Source: a virus | DNA length: 33,013 bases | Reading direction: 5' to 3' (one strand) | IMG/VR virus record: IMGVR_UViG_3300022220_000014 | Coordinates: 1-33,013 of that record | Shown here: positions 7,654-14,879 of the stretch, piece after piece | How the letters are laid out: each line of letters opens with the position of its first letter | Position numbering within the stretch: the first letter of the stretch is position 1 | The notes under the pieces: model-generated | What the model saw: the letters and a program-made list of their open reading frames with translations, nothing else | What the model was told of the DNA's origin: nothing | Databases searched by the model: none | Position numbers and translations under genes: made by a program

Positions 7654-8244
7654 ATGTATGACGTAAGGACGACCGTCGAGCCGGCCGTCGAACCGATTCC
7701 ACTCGCGGAGGCGAAAATAAACCTCCGCGTCGATCATTCCGACGAGGACGGAGAAATCGGCCGGATGATTCGCGCCGCCCGGAGACATTGCGAGAACCTC
7801 GCCGGCCGAACCTTTATTACTCAAACCAAAGCGATAAACCTCGATCAATTTCCGACGGCCGCGGCCGGCCTTATCCTCCTCCCGCGAGCCCCGGCGATTT
7901 CGATCGTATCGATCAAATATTACGACGTGGACGGAATCGAACAGACCCTCGACCCCGCCGATTATGAATTCGACCCGAACACGAAGCCGGGACGCCTCCG
8001 GCCGACTCTCGGAAACTCATGGCCGGCAACCGAGGAACGATTTTCGGCCGTCGAAATCGAATGGATCGCCGGATATGGCGACGACCCGACCGACGTCCCC
8101 GAGGAAATCCGATCGGCGATGAAACTCGCCCTCGGGGACCAATACGAACAACGCGAATCGATCGTCCTCGGATTGAATATTAATTACTCGAAACAGATCG
8201 AAATCCTCCTATCCGACCAACGTCTATCGGAGGGAAATTACTAA
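7654..8244 (+). CDS. Head-tail connector, phiE125 gp8 / HK97 gp6-like
   Basis: A 196-aa protein with the layout of the phiE125 gp8 family of head-tail connectors: PIPLAEAKINLRVDHSDEDGEIGRMI (split over about residues 15-39), then AARRHCENLAGRTFITQT (42-59), a central strand-rich part, and a helical C terminus (VPEEIRSAMKLALGDQYEQRE). Such proteins form a ring on the portal and seal the head. GGAGG lies upstream of ATG 7654. The stop TAA overlaps the next ATG (TAATG). Confidence 0.88.
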   Translation: MYDVRTTVEPAVEPIPLAEAKINLRVDHSDEDGEIGRMIRAARRHCENLAGRTFITQTKAINLDQFPTAAAGLILLPRAPAISIVSIKYYDVDGIEQTLDPADYEFDPNTKPGRLRPTLGNSWPATEERFSAVEIEWIAGYGDDPTDVPEEIRSAMKLALGDQYEQRESIVLGLNINYSKQIEILLSDQRLSEGNY

Positions 8245-8564
8245 TGTTACGCGCCGGCCGTTTCCGGCACCGAATCGCACTCCAACGAAACACGCCAACC
8301 CAGGCGGACGACGGATCCCGCGTCGATAGTTGGACGACCGTCGCGACCGTTTGGGGAGAATTCCTCGAAACCCGCGGCCGGGAATACCTCGCCGCACAAG
8401 AGGCCCACTCCGAAATAAACGCGAAAATCCGAATCCGGTATCGATCCGACGTCCGCGTCGAATGGCGAGCTATATTCGACGACCGGACTTTCGATATACA
8501 ACACGTCGCCGACTTAAAAGGCCGGCGACGCGAGCTCGAATTATTCGTCGCGGAGATTCGATAA
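8244..8564 (+). CDS. Head closure / head-tail joining protein (SPP1 gp16-like)
   Basis: A 106-aa protein with the standard head-tail joining family pattern: MLRAGRFRHRIALQR at the start, DDGSRVDSWTTVATVWGEF (about residues 22-40), then the EINAKIRIRYRSDVRVEWRAIFDDRTFDI core (57-85) and a short C-terminal strand. The family closes the portal channel after DNA packaging and provides the tail docking surface. It overlaps the preceding gene by one base and abuts the next. Confidence 0.9.
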   Translation: MLRAGRFRHRIALQRNTPTQADDGSRVDSWTTVATVWGEFLETRGREYLAAQEAHSEINAKIRIRYRSDVRVEWRAIFDDRTFDIQHVADLKGRRRELELFVAEIR

Positions 8565-8930
8565 ATGATCGAGGAATCATTCGTTACGCTCCTCGCGGAC
8601 CTCGCCCCGGTTTATCCGGCGTATCTGCCCGAACGGGTCGATCGGCCGGCGATCGTCTATCGACGAGTTTCGACGGATCGAGCCCTCGACCACGACGGAC
8701 CCCGCGAAATCGTCGAGGCCCGTTTCCAATTCGCCGCCCACGCTACAACCCACCCCGAGGCCCTCGCCCTCGCCCGATCGATCCGAGAACGGATCCACGG
8801 CCGCGAGGGAGGCGTTACGACCGACGGGATCCTCCTCGTTTCGGTCGAAAACGAATTCGACCTCGGATACACCCCCGACGCCGAGGGATGGGAATTCACC
8901 CTCGACGCCCTCGTAAAATATAAGGAGTAA
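8565..8930 (+). CDS. Tail completion / terminator protein (DUF3168-like)
   Basis: A 121-aa protein with the DUF3168 tail completion pattern: an N-terminal helix (ESFVTLLADLAPVYP), RPAIVYRRVSTDR (27-39), an antiparallel sheet with EARFQFAAHA (50-59), HPEALALARSIRERIHG (62-78) and a final strand pair. These proteins cap the tail tube at the head-proximal end. It starts directly after the head closure stop and ends 3 nt before the next gene. Confidence 0.82.
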   Translation: MIEESFVTLLADLAPVYPAYLPERVDRPAIVYRRVSTDRALDHDGPREIVEARFQFAAHATTHPEALALARSIRERIHGREGGVTTDGILLVSVENEFDLGYTPDAEGWEFTLDALVKYKE

Positions 8931-8933
8931 CCA

Positions 8934-9296
8934 ATGGCCCGAACTGCTATAACCTCCGCCTCGATCCGGAACCTTGTCGCCCAACATACGACAGTTATCG
9001 CCGGATCCGCCGACCTCGACGTCGAGGCCGGCGACGATGTAAACGGAAACGAAACCGATTGTGCAGGAGGCGACCTAATCGTCGTCGAAAATACCGACGC
9101 CGGCGCCCAAACCGTGTCATTTACCGCGGCCCCCGACGAAATCGGCCGATCCGGAGCGATTACCGATTACTCCCTCGCCGCCGGCGCCGTCGCGATTTTC
9201 GGACCTTTCCAGTCCGCCGGATGGAGACAAACCGACGGAAAACTCTATATCGACGTTTCCGACGCCCTCGTTTTCGTCGGCGTCCTCCGAACCTAG
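8934..9296 (+). CDS. Beta-rich putative virion decoration-like protein
   Basis: A 120-aa, almost all-beta acidic protein: GDLIVVENTDAGAQTVSFTA, then GRSGAITDYSLAAGAVAIFGPF and GWRQTDGKLYIDVS. Similar short proteins with the same GRxGDIT, GP and GWRQ-DGKLYID pattern are found in head-tail regions of many siphophages and are thought to be virion surface or minor capsid components; that assignment is from memory of the pattern, not a search. Position between tail completion and tail tube genes fits a structural role. A dispersed repeat copy follows its stop. Confidence 0.65.
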   Translation: MARTAITSASIRNLVAQHTTVIAGSADLDVEAGDDVNGNETDCAGGDLIVVENTDAGAQTVSFTAAPDEIGRSGAITDYSLAAGAVAIFGPFQSAGWRQTDGKLYIDVSDALVFVGVLRT

Positions 9297-9307
9297 CCCG
9301 CCGGCGA

Positions 9308-9323
9308 AACTCCCAGGTAAAAA
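9308..9323 (+). repeat. Dispersed repeat, locus 3 (single non-coding copy)
   Basis: One exact AACTCCCAGGTAAAAA in the 65-nt gap between the 8934-9296 gene and the tail tube gene. The LPGK frame is open here but has no start codon after the preceding stop, so this copy appears untranslated. The tail tube ribosome binding site (AAGGAG) lies about 25 nt further on. Confidence 0.85.
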
Positions 9324-9361
9324 TCCACGACCGAACGAACCCAACGTAAGGAGCTCGAAAA

Positions 9362-9769
9362 ATGGCCCAACTAGCACACGGAGCCGAATTGTTTATGGGC
9401 GACGGAGCAACCCCGACCGAGGTATTTACAAAAGTACCCGGCCTCGGGGACGTCGAATTTACTCCGCCCCAGGCGGAAAAGGTAGACGTGACGAATCACG
9501 ACAGCACCGCCCGCGAGCACCTCCTCGGACTCGCCGGCGACGGCGAGTTAACGTCGGAATTCTTTTTCGACGCCGGCGAGCCGATGCACATCGAACTACG
9601 CGACAAGGACGCCGAACCGGATCCAACGAATTTCCAAATTCGTTATCCAGACGTCCAAAACACGATCGGCCATTTCGCGGCGACCGTGAAATGGACGCAA
9701 CGCCTCCCCGTCGGCGACGCCGCGGTAATGGCCGTAACCCTCGAAATTTCCGGCGCCTTGACTTGGTAA
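9362..9769 (+). CDS. Tail tube protein
   Basis: A 135-aa protein with the features of short siphophage tail tube proteins: N-terminal GAELFMGDGATPTEVFTKVPGL (split over residues 7-28), the KVDVTNHDSTAREHL motif (40-54), a central ELRDKDAEPDPTNFQIRYPD loop region, and a C-terminal AAVMAVTLEISGALTW strand pair. It polymerises around the tape measure to form the tail tube. AAGGAG lies upstream of ATG 9362. The next gene starts 3 nt after its stop. Confidence 0.86.
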   Translation: MAQLAHGAELFMGDGATPTEVFTKVPGLGDVEFTPPQAEKVDVTNHDSTAREHLLGLAGDGELTSEFFFDAGEPMHIELRDKDAEPDPTNFQIRYPDVQNTIGHFAATVKWTQRLPVGDAAVMAVTLEISGALTW

Positions 9770-9772
9770 CGA

Positions 9773-10249
9773 ATGGGCGGGACGCGATACCCGACGAAAC
9801 CCTCCGGATCCTCCGCCGGGTTATGGATTAAAGTAGACGACCGCGAGCTCCTCGCGGCCCTCGTTCGCCTCGAACGAGTCGCGAAAAAACGAGTCGCGTC
9901 GAAAGTCGTCCGCCGAGCCGCGGCCCCAATCCGCGCCGACGCGAAAACTCGCGTCCCCGTAAAAACCGGCGATCTCAAACGATCGATCCGGACTTACGTA
10001 AAAGTCGGCCGTTACGCGATCTCGGGGAAAGTCGAATCGCGCCTCCCATACGCCCACCTCGTCGAGCTTGGAACGAAACCGCATTATCAAACGCGAAAAC
10101 TCAAACACGAGAAGAAAAAACGCGCCGTGAAACACCCAGGCGCGAAACCGAAACCGTTCCTCCGGCCGGCGTTCGATAGTCGAAAGGAGGAATCCGTCGG
10201 AATCGCGAAAAAGACACTCCGCGAGGAGATTCGCAAAACGACAAAATAG
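9773..10249 (+). CDS. HK97 gp10-like tail component
   Basis: A 158-aa basic protein with the HK97 gp10 family pattern: VDDRELLAALVRLERVAKKRVASKVVRRAA over about residues 21-50, VPVKTGDLKRSIR (63-75) and RLPYAHLVELGTKPHYQ (90-106), then FLRPAFDSRKEESV. It is usually placed before the tail completion gene; here it follows the tail tube gene, an unusual order. The family's role is in head-tail or tail assembly. It is followed by a 77-nt gap holding a hairpin. Confidence 0.87.
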   Translation: MGGTRYPTKPSGSSAGLWIKVDDRELLAALVRLERVAKKRVASKVVRRAAAPIRADAKTRVPVKTGDLKRSIRTYVKVGRYAISGKVESRLPYAHLVELGTKPHYQTRKLKHEKKKRAVKHPGAKPKPFLRPAFDSRKEESVGIAKKTLREEIRKTTK

Positions 10250-10251
10250 AC

Positions 10252-10285
10252 GAGAATCGAGGCGCCGATCGCCCTCTTGATTCTC
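10252..10285 (+). other. Hairpin in the gap before the chaperone gene
   Basis: GAGAATC (10252-10258) pairs with GATTCTC (10279-10285), and the inner GAGGCG pairs with CGCC-CTC with one bulged C; the loop is CCGAT. The sequence after it is ATTTACC, so there is no proper U-run. It may attenuate transcription or protect RNA ends between the tail tube block and the chaperone/tape measure block. Confidence 0.5.
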
Positions 10286-10326
10286 ATTTACCAACCAGGT
10301 ATCGCGACCGAAAGGAACCCCGTCAA

Positions 10327-10707
10327 ATGGACGAAAACAAACCCGCCGAGCTGTTAAACCGCGAGACAATCCTCGCCCACAAATCCCTAAAATCGGAGCT
10401 CGTTTCCGTCCCCGAATGGGGAGGGACCGTCCGCGTTCGCGAGCTCACCGGCGCCGAACGGGACTTATACGAGGCCGCACTCGTTAGGATGCAAAAAGGC
10501 GGAAAACACTCGTTAACGATGGATAACGCCCGAGCTCGCCTCGTTTCGTTATCCGTTATCGACGAAAAGGGATCGAGGATATTCACGGACGCCGACGTCG
10601 TCCGCCTCGGGAACCTTTCCTCGACTGGACTCTCGACCGTTTTCGACGTCGCCGCCCGACTCTCGAAAATTACGGCCGAGGATATGGAAGAACTCGCGGG
10701 AAACTGA
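10327..10707 (+). CDS. Tail assembly chaperone, G-like
   Basis: A 126-aa protein in the position of lambda gpG, directly before the tape measure. It has a small N-terminal beta part (SELVSVPEWGGTVRVRELTG, residues 24-43) and a helical C terminus (LSSTGLSTVFDVAARLSKITAEDMEELAG). It ends AGN-stop exactly at a GGGAAAC slippery heptamer, so most ribosomes make this product while a fraction make the G-T fusion. The chaperones coat the tape measure before tube polymerisation and are absent from the finished virion in lambda. GAAAGGA lies upstream of ATG 10327. Confidence 0.86.
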   Translation: MDENKPAELLNRETILAHKSLKSELVSVPEWGGTVRVRELTGAERDLYEAALVRMQKGGKHSLTMDNARARLVSLSVIDEKGSRIFTDADVVRLGNLSSTGLSTVFDVAARLSKITAEDMEELAGN

Positions 10708-10729
10708 AACGCCGCCCCGAGCGGCGTTT
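10698..10729 (+). promoter_or_regulatory. Programmed -1 ribosomal frameshift signal
   Basis: The heptamer G GGA AAC (10698-10704) sits in frame directly before the TGA (10705-10707) of the G gene, a textbook X XXY YYZ slippery site. A 9-bp hairpin follows: AAACGCCGC (10707-10715), loop CCCGA, GCGGCGTTT (10721-10729). Slipping back one base continues as GGG AAA CTG AAA CGC and joins the downstream T frame without a stop. Gene order matches lambda G/GT. The hairpin also ends in T residues and so looks like an intrinsic terminator, but its placement at the slip site favours a frameshift stimulator. Confidence 0.88.
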
Positions 10730-11123
10730 TTGGTTTCTCCTCGCCCTCGCCCTCGGGATCCCCGTCGGCGAATTACAATCGAGAATGAGCTCCGGCGAAT
10801 TCGCGGAATGGCAAGCGTATTATTCGACGGAGCCTTTCGGCGACCTCCGCGCCGATTATCGGAACGGGATCCTCGCCTCCCTCGTCGCAAATCTGATGAT
10901 CGGGAAGAACCAAAAACCCGCCGAGCCGATCGATTTTGTAATCCACGAGAACGGGAAAAAAGGCGAAACCGTCCTCGACCCGAACCCCGACGACCAGGCG
11001 GACGACCAGGCGGACGACCAGGCGGAGCCCGACGCCGAGCTCCGCCGGCGATCGCAACAAGCACAGATCGACGCGATTAAACGATTCACGGCCGCACGTT
11101 ATCCGAAAGGACCGCCGACATAA
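10704..11123 (+). CDS. Tail assembly chaperone, T part of the G-T frameshift fusion
   Basis: The -1 frame is open from the slippery site to TAA 11121-11123, giving a fusion of about 265 aa (126 from G plus 139). The junction region reads RRFWFLLALALGIPVGELQSRMSSGEFAEWQAYY (split across the first 45 residues), matching the DUF4035-type T domain in which a helix precedes M-S-S-x-E-F-x-E-W. ATG 10785 begins that motif, but independent initiation there would lose the conserved helix and has no clear ribosome binding site, so fusion is preferred. The C terminus carries three DDQA units. The fusion is expected to link the tape measure to tail tube subunits. The stop overlaps the tape measure ATG. 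Confidence 0.85.
   Translation: MKRRPERRFWFLLALALGIPVGELQSRMSSGEFAEWQAYYSTEPFGDLRADYRNGILASLVANLMIGKNQKPAEPIDFVIHENGKKGETVLDPNPDDQADDQADDQAEPDAELRRRSQQAQIDAIKRFTAARYPKGPPT
10989..11024 (+). repeat. Three tandem 12-bp units in the chaperone T part
   Basis: GACGACCAGGCG is repeated three times back to back (10989-11000, 11001-11012, 11013-11024), encoding DDQA three times. The same 12-mer occurs singly at 1289-1300 and 4994-5005, in the C-terminal tails of the 767-1357 protein and the portal. Confidence 0.9.
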
Positions 11124-13363
11124 TGGCAACCCTCGCCCGATTAAACGTAATCCTCGGATTAACGACGTCCAAATTTACAAAGGGACTCGCGTCCGCACAG
11201 TACAAGCTAAAGAAATTCGGCCGCTCCGCGGATCGAGCCGGCCGAACGTTAACGACCTCGTTAACCGTCCCGATGGGACTCGCGGCCGTCGCCTCCGTAA
11301 AAATGTCGTTAACATTCGAAGACACCATGACGCGGATTATTACCCTCGTCGGCGTTTCCGAAAAACAGGTTAAAGAATGGTCCGACGAGCTCCTAAAACT
11401 CGGTCCCGAACTCGGGAAAACCCCCCTCGAACTCGCCCTCGGCCTCGAAAAAATCACCTCCGCGAGTTTCCGAGGCGCCGCCGCGATCGACGTCCTAACT
11501 TATGCCGCCCAAGGATCGAACCTCGGCCTCGGGGAAACCGTCGTCGTCGCCGACGCCGTTACCTCCGCGATTAACTCTTGGGGAAAAGCGAACCTATCAG
11601 CGGCCGACGCGACGGCGATCCTCCGCGCCGCGGTAAAGGAGGGAAAGGCGGAGGCGTCATCGATCGCGCCTGTTATCGGGACCGTCGCGAACGTCGCCGC
11701 GACGATGGGAGTCGAATTTCACGAAGTCGCCGCGGCGATCGCGGTAATGACCAAAACCGGAGCTCCGGCCGAAATCGCAGTAACCCAATTGTCGGCGATC
11801 CTCTCGACGATCCAGAAAGGCGCCCCAAAAACGCGGCAAGCCCTCCTCGGCCTCGGGACGAGCTTAGAGGAGGTACGAGACACCCTCCGCGGGGATGGGC
11901 TTAACGCCCTCCTAACGACCCTCGTCGAGAAATTCGGCGATAACGAGGACGCCGCGGCCCAGGTTTTCGGAAACGTCCGAGCCCTCCGCGGCCTTTTCGG
12001 ACTTGTCGGCGCCGAGGCCGAATCGAACGCCGAAATATTCGCGAACCTCGCGAAAATTACCGGGGAGGACTTGAACGACGGCCTCGCCGTCGTCGCCGAA
12101 AAATCCGGGTTTAAACTCGCCCAAGTTTTCGCCCAACTGTCCGCCTCCGCGATCGTCCTCGGGGACGCGATCCTCCCGTATCTCGTCCCCGCGGCCCAAA
12201 AACTCGGAGAATATATTCGCCTCGCGACGGAGGCGTTTTCCGGCCTCGATCCCCAGGTACAAAAAGTAATCCTCGCGATCGCCGGCCTCGTCGCCGTCGC
12301 CGGCCCCGTTTTAATCGTCGTCGGATTAATCGCGACCGGCCTCGCGGCCGTTTCCCTTTCGATGGTGGGATGGGGCGCCGCGATCGGCGTCGCCGCGATC
12401 CTCCTCGCGAAACATTGGGGGACCGTGAAAAAGGCCCTCGCCGATTTCGTCGCGTTCGCGTCGCCGGCCCTCAACGCCTTAAAGGATTTCGCGATCGAGG
12501 TTTTCGAAAAAATAAAGGCGTTCGCGATCCGCGTTTGGCCGGCGATCCAATCGATCGTCGAGGAAATCGTTACGAATATCTCGGAGATTTGGGAGAAACA
12601 CGGAGCGACCGTCCTCCGCGTTCTCGATCGTGCTTGGAAAGTCGCGAAAACTGTAATCCTCGGAACCCTGGACGCGATCCTCGGAGCCGTCGAAATTCTC
12701 CTCCATGTTATTAACTCCGATTGGCCGGCCGCATGGAACGCCGCGAAGGATACGATTAAAGGCGTTTTCGGAACGATTTACGCGATCGTAAAATCCGCGA
12801 TCCTCCGAATGTCCGCCGGATGGATCGACTTTTCGGCCGCGGCCGATTCCGCGATGGTAAAGGTAATCGGAGGGATCCGACGCCTCGTAACCGCTTGGCT
12901 CGCGATTCCTTTTATCGATCCAGTCCAACGAAAACTCGGGGACGTCGCCCTCGCCGCGATCGATGGCGCGATGGGCGATATTGCGGATCGGATTAACCTC
13001 GCGAAACTCGAATCGCAACTCCTAAACATGGAGGCCGATAAACTCGTCGCCCCACTCGAACGAGCGAAAACCGGCCTCGTCGAGATGCGCGGGGAATGGG
13101 TTACAGTTTCCGGCGCCGCAAAACAAGCCGCGGACGAAACCGTTATTTCGATTACCCGCGCCGGCGAGGAGATAAAAGGAAAGCTAAAAGGAGGATTCGG
13201 GAACGGAGTCGCGGAGGGAGTCGAGGCCGCGAAATCGTCTTATGACGACCTCCAACGATATATTTCGGACCACCCCCTCCGGCCCGAATTCGATATGGAA
13301 TACGTCCAACGGCAATTCGACGCGATAAACGGAGCCCCGAACACCGGCGGAGCCCTCCCGTAA
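11123..13363 (+). CDS. Tail tape measure protein
   Basis: A 746-aa TP901-type tape measure. Residues 1-60 are basic and helical; 60-345 carry the family core (MSLTFEDTMTRIITLVGVS, then LTYAAQGSNLGLGE, SSIAPVIGTVANVAATMGV and AEIAVTQLSAILSTIQKGAP). A strongly hydrophobic block at about 381-430 is the membrane-active segment these proteins use during DNA entry. The rest is long helical coil. No peptidase or lysozyme domain is evident. At the usual ratio of roughly 0.15 nm per residue this predicts a tail near 110 nm, an inference only. AAGGA precedes the ATG, which overlaps the chaperone stop; the stop overlaps the next tiny ORF (TAATG). Confidence 0.92.
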   Translation: MATLARLNVILGLTTSKFTKGLASAQYKLKKFGRSADRAGRTLTTSLTVPMGLAAVASVKMSLTFEDTMTRIITLVGVSEKQVKEWSDELLKLGPELGKTPLELALGLEKITSASFRGAAAIDVLTYAAQGSNLGLGETVVVADAVTSAINSWGKANLSAADATAILRAAVKEGKAEASSIAPVIGTVANVAATMGVEFHEVAAAIAVMTKTGAPAEIAVTQLSAILSTIQKGAPKTRQALLGLGTSLEEVRDTLRGDGLNALLTTLVEKFGDNEDAAAQVFGNVRALRGLFGLVGAEAESNAEIFANLAKITGEDLNDGLAVVAEKSGFKLAQVFAQLSASAIVLGDAILPYLVPAAQKLGEYIRLATEAFSGLDPQVQKVILAIAGLVAVAGPVLIVVGLIATGLAAVSLSMVGWGAAIGVAAILLAKHWGTVKKALADFVAFASPALNALKDFAIEVFEKIKAFAIRVWPAIQSIVEEIVTNISEIWEKHGATVLRVLDRAWKVAKTVILGTLDAILGAVEILLHVINSDWPAAWNAAKDTIKGVFGTIYAIVKSAILRMSAGWIDFSAAADSAMVKVIGGIRRLVTAWLAIPFIDPVQRKLGDVALAAIDGAMGDIADRINLAKLESQLLNMEADKLVAPLERAKTGLVEMRGEWVTVSGAAKQAADETVISITRAGEEIKGKLKGGFGNGVAEGVEAAKSSYDDLQRYISDHPLRPEFDMEYVQRQFDAINGAPNTGGALP

Positions 13364-13455
13364 TGGCGCCGGCAGGACTCCCAGGGAAAAACCAGGGGAT
13401 CCGGCGGGACTCCCAGGGGGAAACCGAAATGGAGGCGAGCTCGTGGCATTCCTGA
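13363..13455 (+). CDS. Tiny LPGK ORF after the tape measure
   Basis: A 30-aa ORF starting at a TAATG overlap with the tape measure stop. LPGKN lies at residues 6-10, encoded by one repeat copy; the second copy, 32 nt later, is out of that phase and is read as DSQGE. It overlaps the start of the 13443 gene by 13 nt and carries that gene's GGAGG within it. It may be only a translated spacer. Kept because it starts the same way as the 5029 ORF: a coupled start followed at once by LPGK. Confidence 0.35.
   Translation: MAPAGLPGKNQGIRRDSQGETEMEASSWHS
13377..13423 (+). repeat. Dispersed repeat, locus 4 (two diverged copies)
   Basis: ACTCCCAGGGAAAAA at 13377-13391 and ACTCCCAGGGGGAAA at 13409-13423, 32 nt apart, each with GGT changed to GGG. 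They lie between the tape measure and the first tail-tip gene. The spacing is not a multiple of three, so the two copies are in different reading phases. Confidence 0.75.
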
Positions 13456-13856
13456 CAACCGAAACAGGTTTCGAACGGGACGCGACCCAAGTAATCCTCG
13501 ACCGCGAGCCGCGACACCTCAACCGATACAATCGATCGGGACCGGCGAGGGATTCGTCGATCGCCTTAACCGGGAAACCGATTACCGTCGAATATCATCA
13601 AACGGCCGGAGAATGGTTAATCGAGCTCGCCCTCGAACAAGTAACCGACGCGAAAGCCGCGATCCTCCGGACCCTCGCCGATACCGCCGGCCCGTTAACC
13701 GCGAAATGGACCGCCGGAGTCGCGACGACCTACACCGTAACGATTAACCGGATCCAATTCGACCCGGTAATCGGACACTACACCGACGGAGCTCCGGCCG
13801 GGATCCGGTATCAACGGATCGAGATCGAGCTCGCCGTCCAGGAGGAAATCCCGTAA
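13443..13856 (+). CDS. Unrecognised tail protein (137 aa)
   Basis: A 137-aa protein with a GTG start, supported by GGAGG 7 nt upstream and by the absence of another in-frame start. It is mixed alpha/beta: GKPITVEYHQTAGEWLIELALEQ in the middle and YTVTINRIQFDPVIGHY towards the end, finishing in RIEIELAVQEEIP, which looks like an edge of a beta sandwich. It is first in the tail-tip module, where a distal tail protein or tape-measure-tip partner is expected, but sequence gives no family. The stop overlaps the next ATG. Confidence 0.75.
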   Translation: MAFLTTETGFERDATQVILDREPRHLNRYNRSGPARDSSIALTGKPITVEYHQTAGEWLIELALEQVTDAKAAILRTLADTAGPLTAKWTAGVATTYTVTINRIQFDPVIGHYTDGAPAGIRYQRIEIELAVQEEIP

Positions 13857-14869
13857 TGAGCTCCGAAATTATGCTCCGCGACGCCGCCGCACCCTCGGAC
13901 CCGGATTCCGACCTCCTCCTCCGATGGGAAAATACGATAAATACGCCGATCATTTCCGCGACCTATCCCGCCAACGGGAAAGCAGTCGCCGGCGTTTATA
14001 CGCTCGTCGGCGCCTCCTCCTCCTCGATCGATATCACGGCGGAGGATCCAAAAAACGAGCTCGTCGGAACCGGCGTCGCAGTCGTCGCGAACGGGACGAC
14101 TCCGAACGACCTCGGTTTCGCCTCGATCATTTTCTCGGGATCCCTCGCCGTCGGATGGACCGCGAAGGTTTCCGTCGGCGCGTTAATGGCCGGCGACGGA
14201 TCGACGACCAGGCGCCTTAATACCGGGACGATTATCGCCGGCGCCACCTCGACCCAAAGAAAAATTACCGCGGTAAACGTCGGGACCGCGGACTCCGCGG
14301 AATCGAAAGTTTACGGCCTCCCCGGATTTTACGTCGCCGGCGCCGGAGTCGAGGATTACATCGAATTTATCCGGAACCATACCGACCCGGCCCGACACGA
14401 CCTCGCGATCGCCGGCGATTACGACATAACGTTTTCGGATTTCCAATCGGGACCGCCGGAAACGGCCGACGTCTATATCGACGACGGCGGAGGCGCCGTA
14501 AAATGTATCGAGGACGCGAAACTAGACGGGACGCTTTACGAATACGGCGTCGCCGGATATATCGACGCCGCGGACGAGCTCCGCGGCCTCGGAATCGCGT
14601 TTATCGTCGATCCAGGCGACCCGACCTCGAAAACCTTTACCCTCCACGTTAGGGACTCGTTCGATTGGCTCGAATTCGCGCCCGACGTCGCGGGATCGCC
14701 GGGGACGTGGAGCTCCGGCCCGTTAACCTTGACCGAGGACGGCGAGGTTTCCGGCGTTATTACGCCCTCCGGATTCGTCCATTTTTGGGTAAGGACAGTC
14801 GTCCCGAGCTCCGCGAGCCCCGGCGATATGCGACTCCATGTTTACCGCGTCCGCGGTTTAACGGTCTAG
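13856..14869 (+). CDS. Unrecognised beta-rich tail-tip protein (337 aa)
   Basis: A 337-aa protein with no family recognised. It is rich in Gly, Thr, Ser, Val and acidic residues with alternating hydrophobic strands, as in virion proteins. A stretch near residues 18-75 (LLLRWENTINTPII, then YPANGKAVAGVYTLVG) and a C-terminal domain (GTWSSGPLTLTEDGEVSGVI, then FVHFWVRTVVPSSASPGDMRLHVYRVRG) look like separate beta sandwiches; the C-terminal one resembles Ig-like or jelly-roll folds. AGGAGG upstream supports ATG 13856. It starts by overlap with the 137-aa gene and is followed by GGGAGG for the next gene, so it is part of one structural operon. Confidence 0.76.
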   Translation: MSSEIMLRDAAAPSDPDSDLLLRWENTINTPIISATYPANGKAVAGVYTLVGASSSSIDITAEDPKNELVGTGVAVVANGTTPNDLGFASIIFSGSLAVGWTAKVSVGALMAGDGSTTRRLNTGTIIAGATSTQRKITAVNVGTADSAESKVYGLPGFYVAGAGVEDYIEFIRNHTDPARHDLAIAGDYDITFSDFQSGPPETADVYIDDGGGAVKCIEDAKLDGTLYEYGVAGYIDAADELRGLGIAFIVDPGDPTSKTFTLHVRDSFDWLEFAPDVAGSPGTWSSGPLTLTEDGEVSGVITPSGFVHFWVRTVVPSSASPGDMRLHVYRVRGLTV

Positions 14870-14879
14870 GGAGGCGACG

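Noticed and set aside
10708-10731. Intrinsic terminator between the chaperone and tape measure genes
   Set aside because: The stem and T-run do resemble one, but it lies just past the slippery site where a stimulator is expected, and terminating here would cut off the tape measure and tail genes.
11719-12474. Minus-strand ORF of 251 codons inside the tape measure
   Set aside because: Composition (Ala/Arg/Ser/Pro) and position are those of a shadow of the tape measure gene; no ribosome binding site or family.
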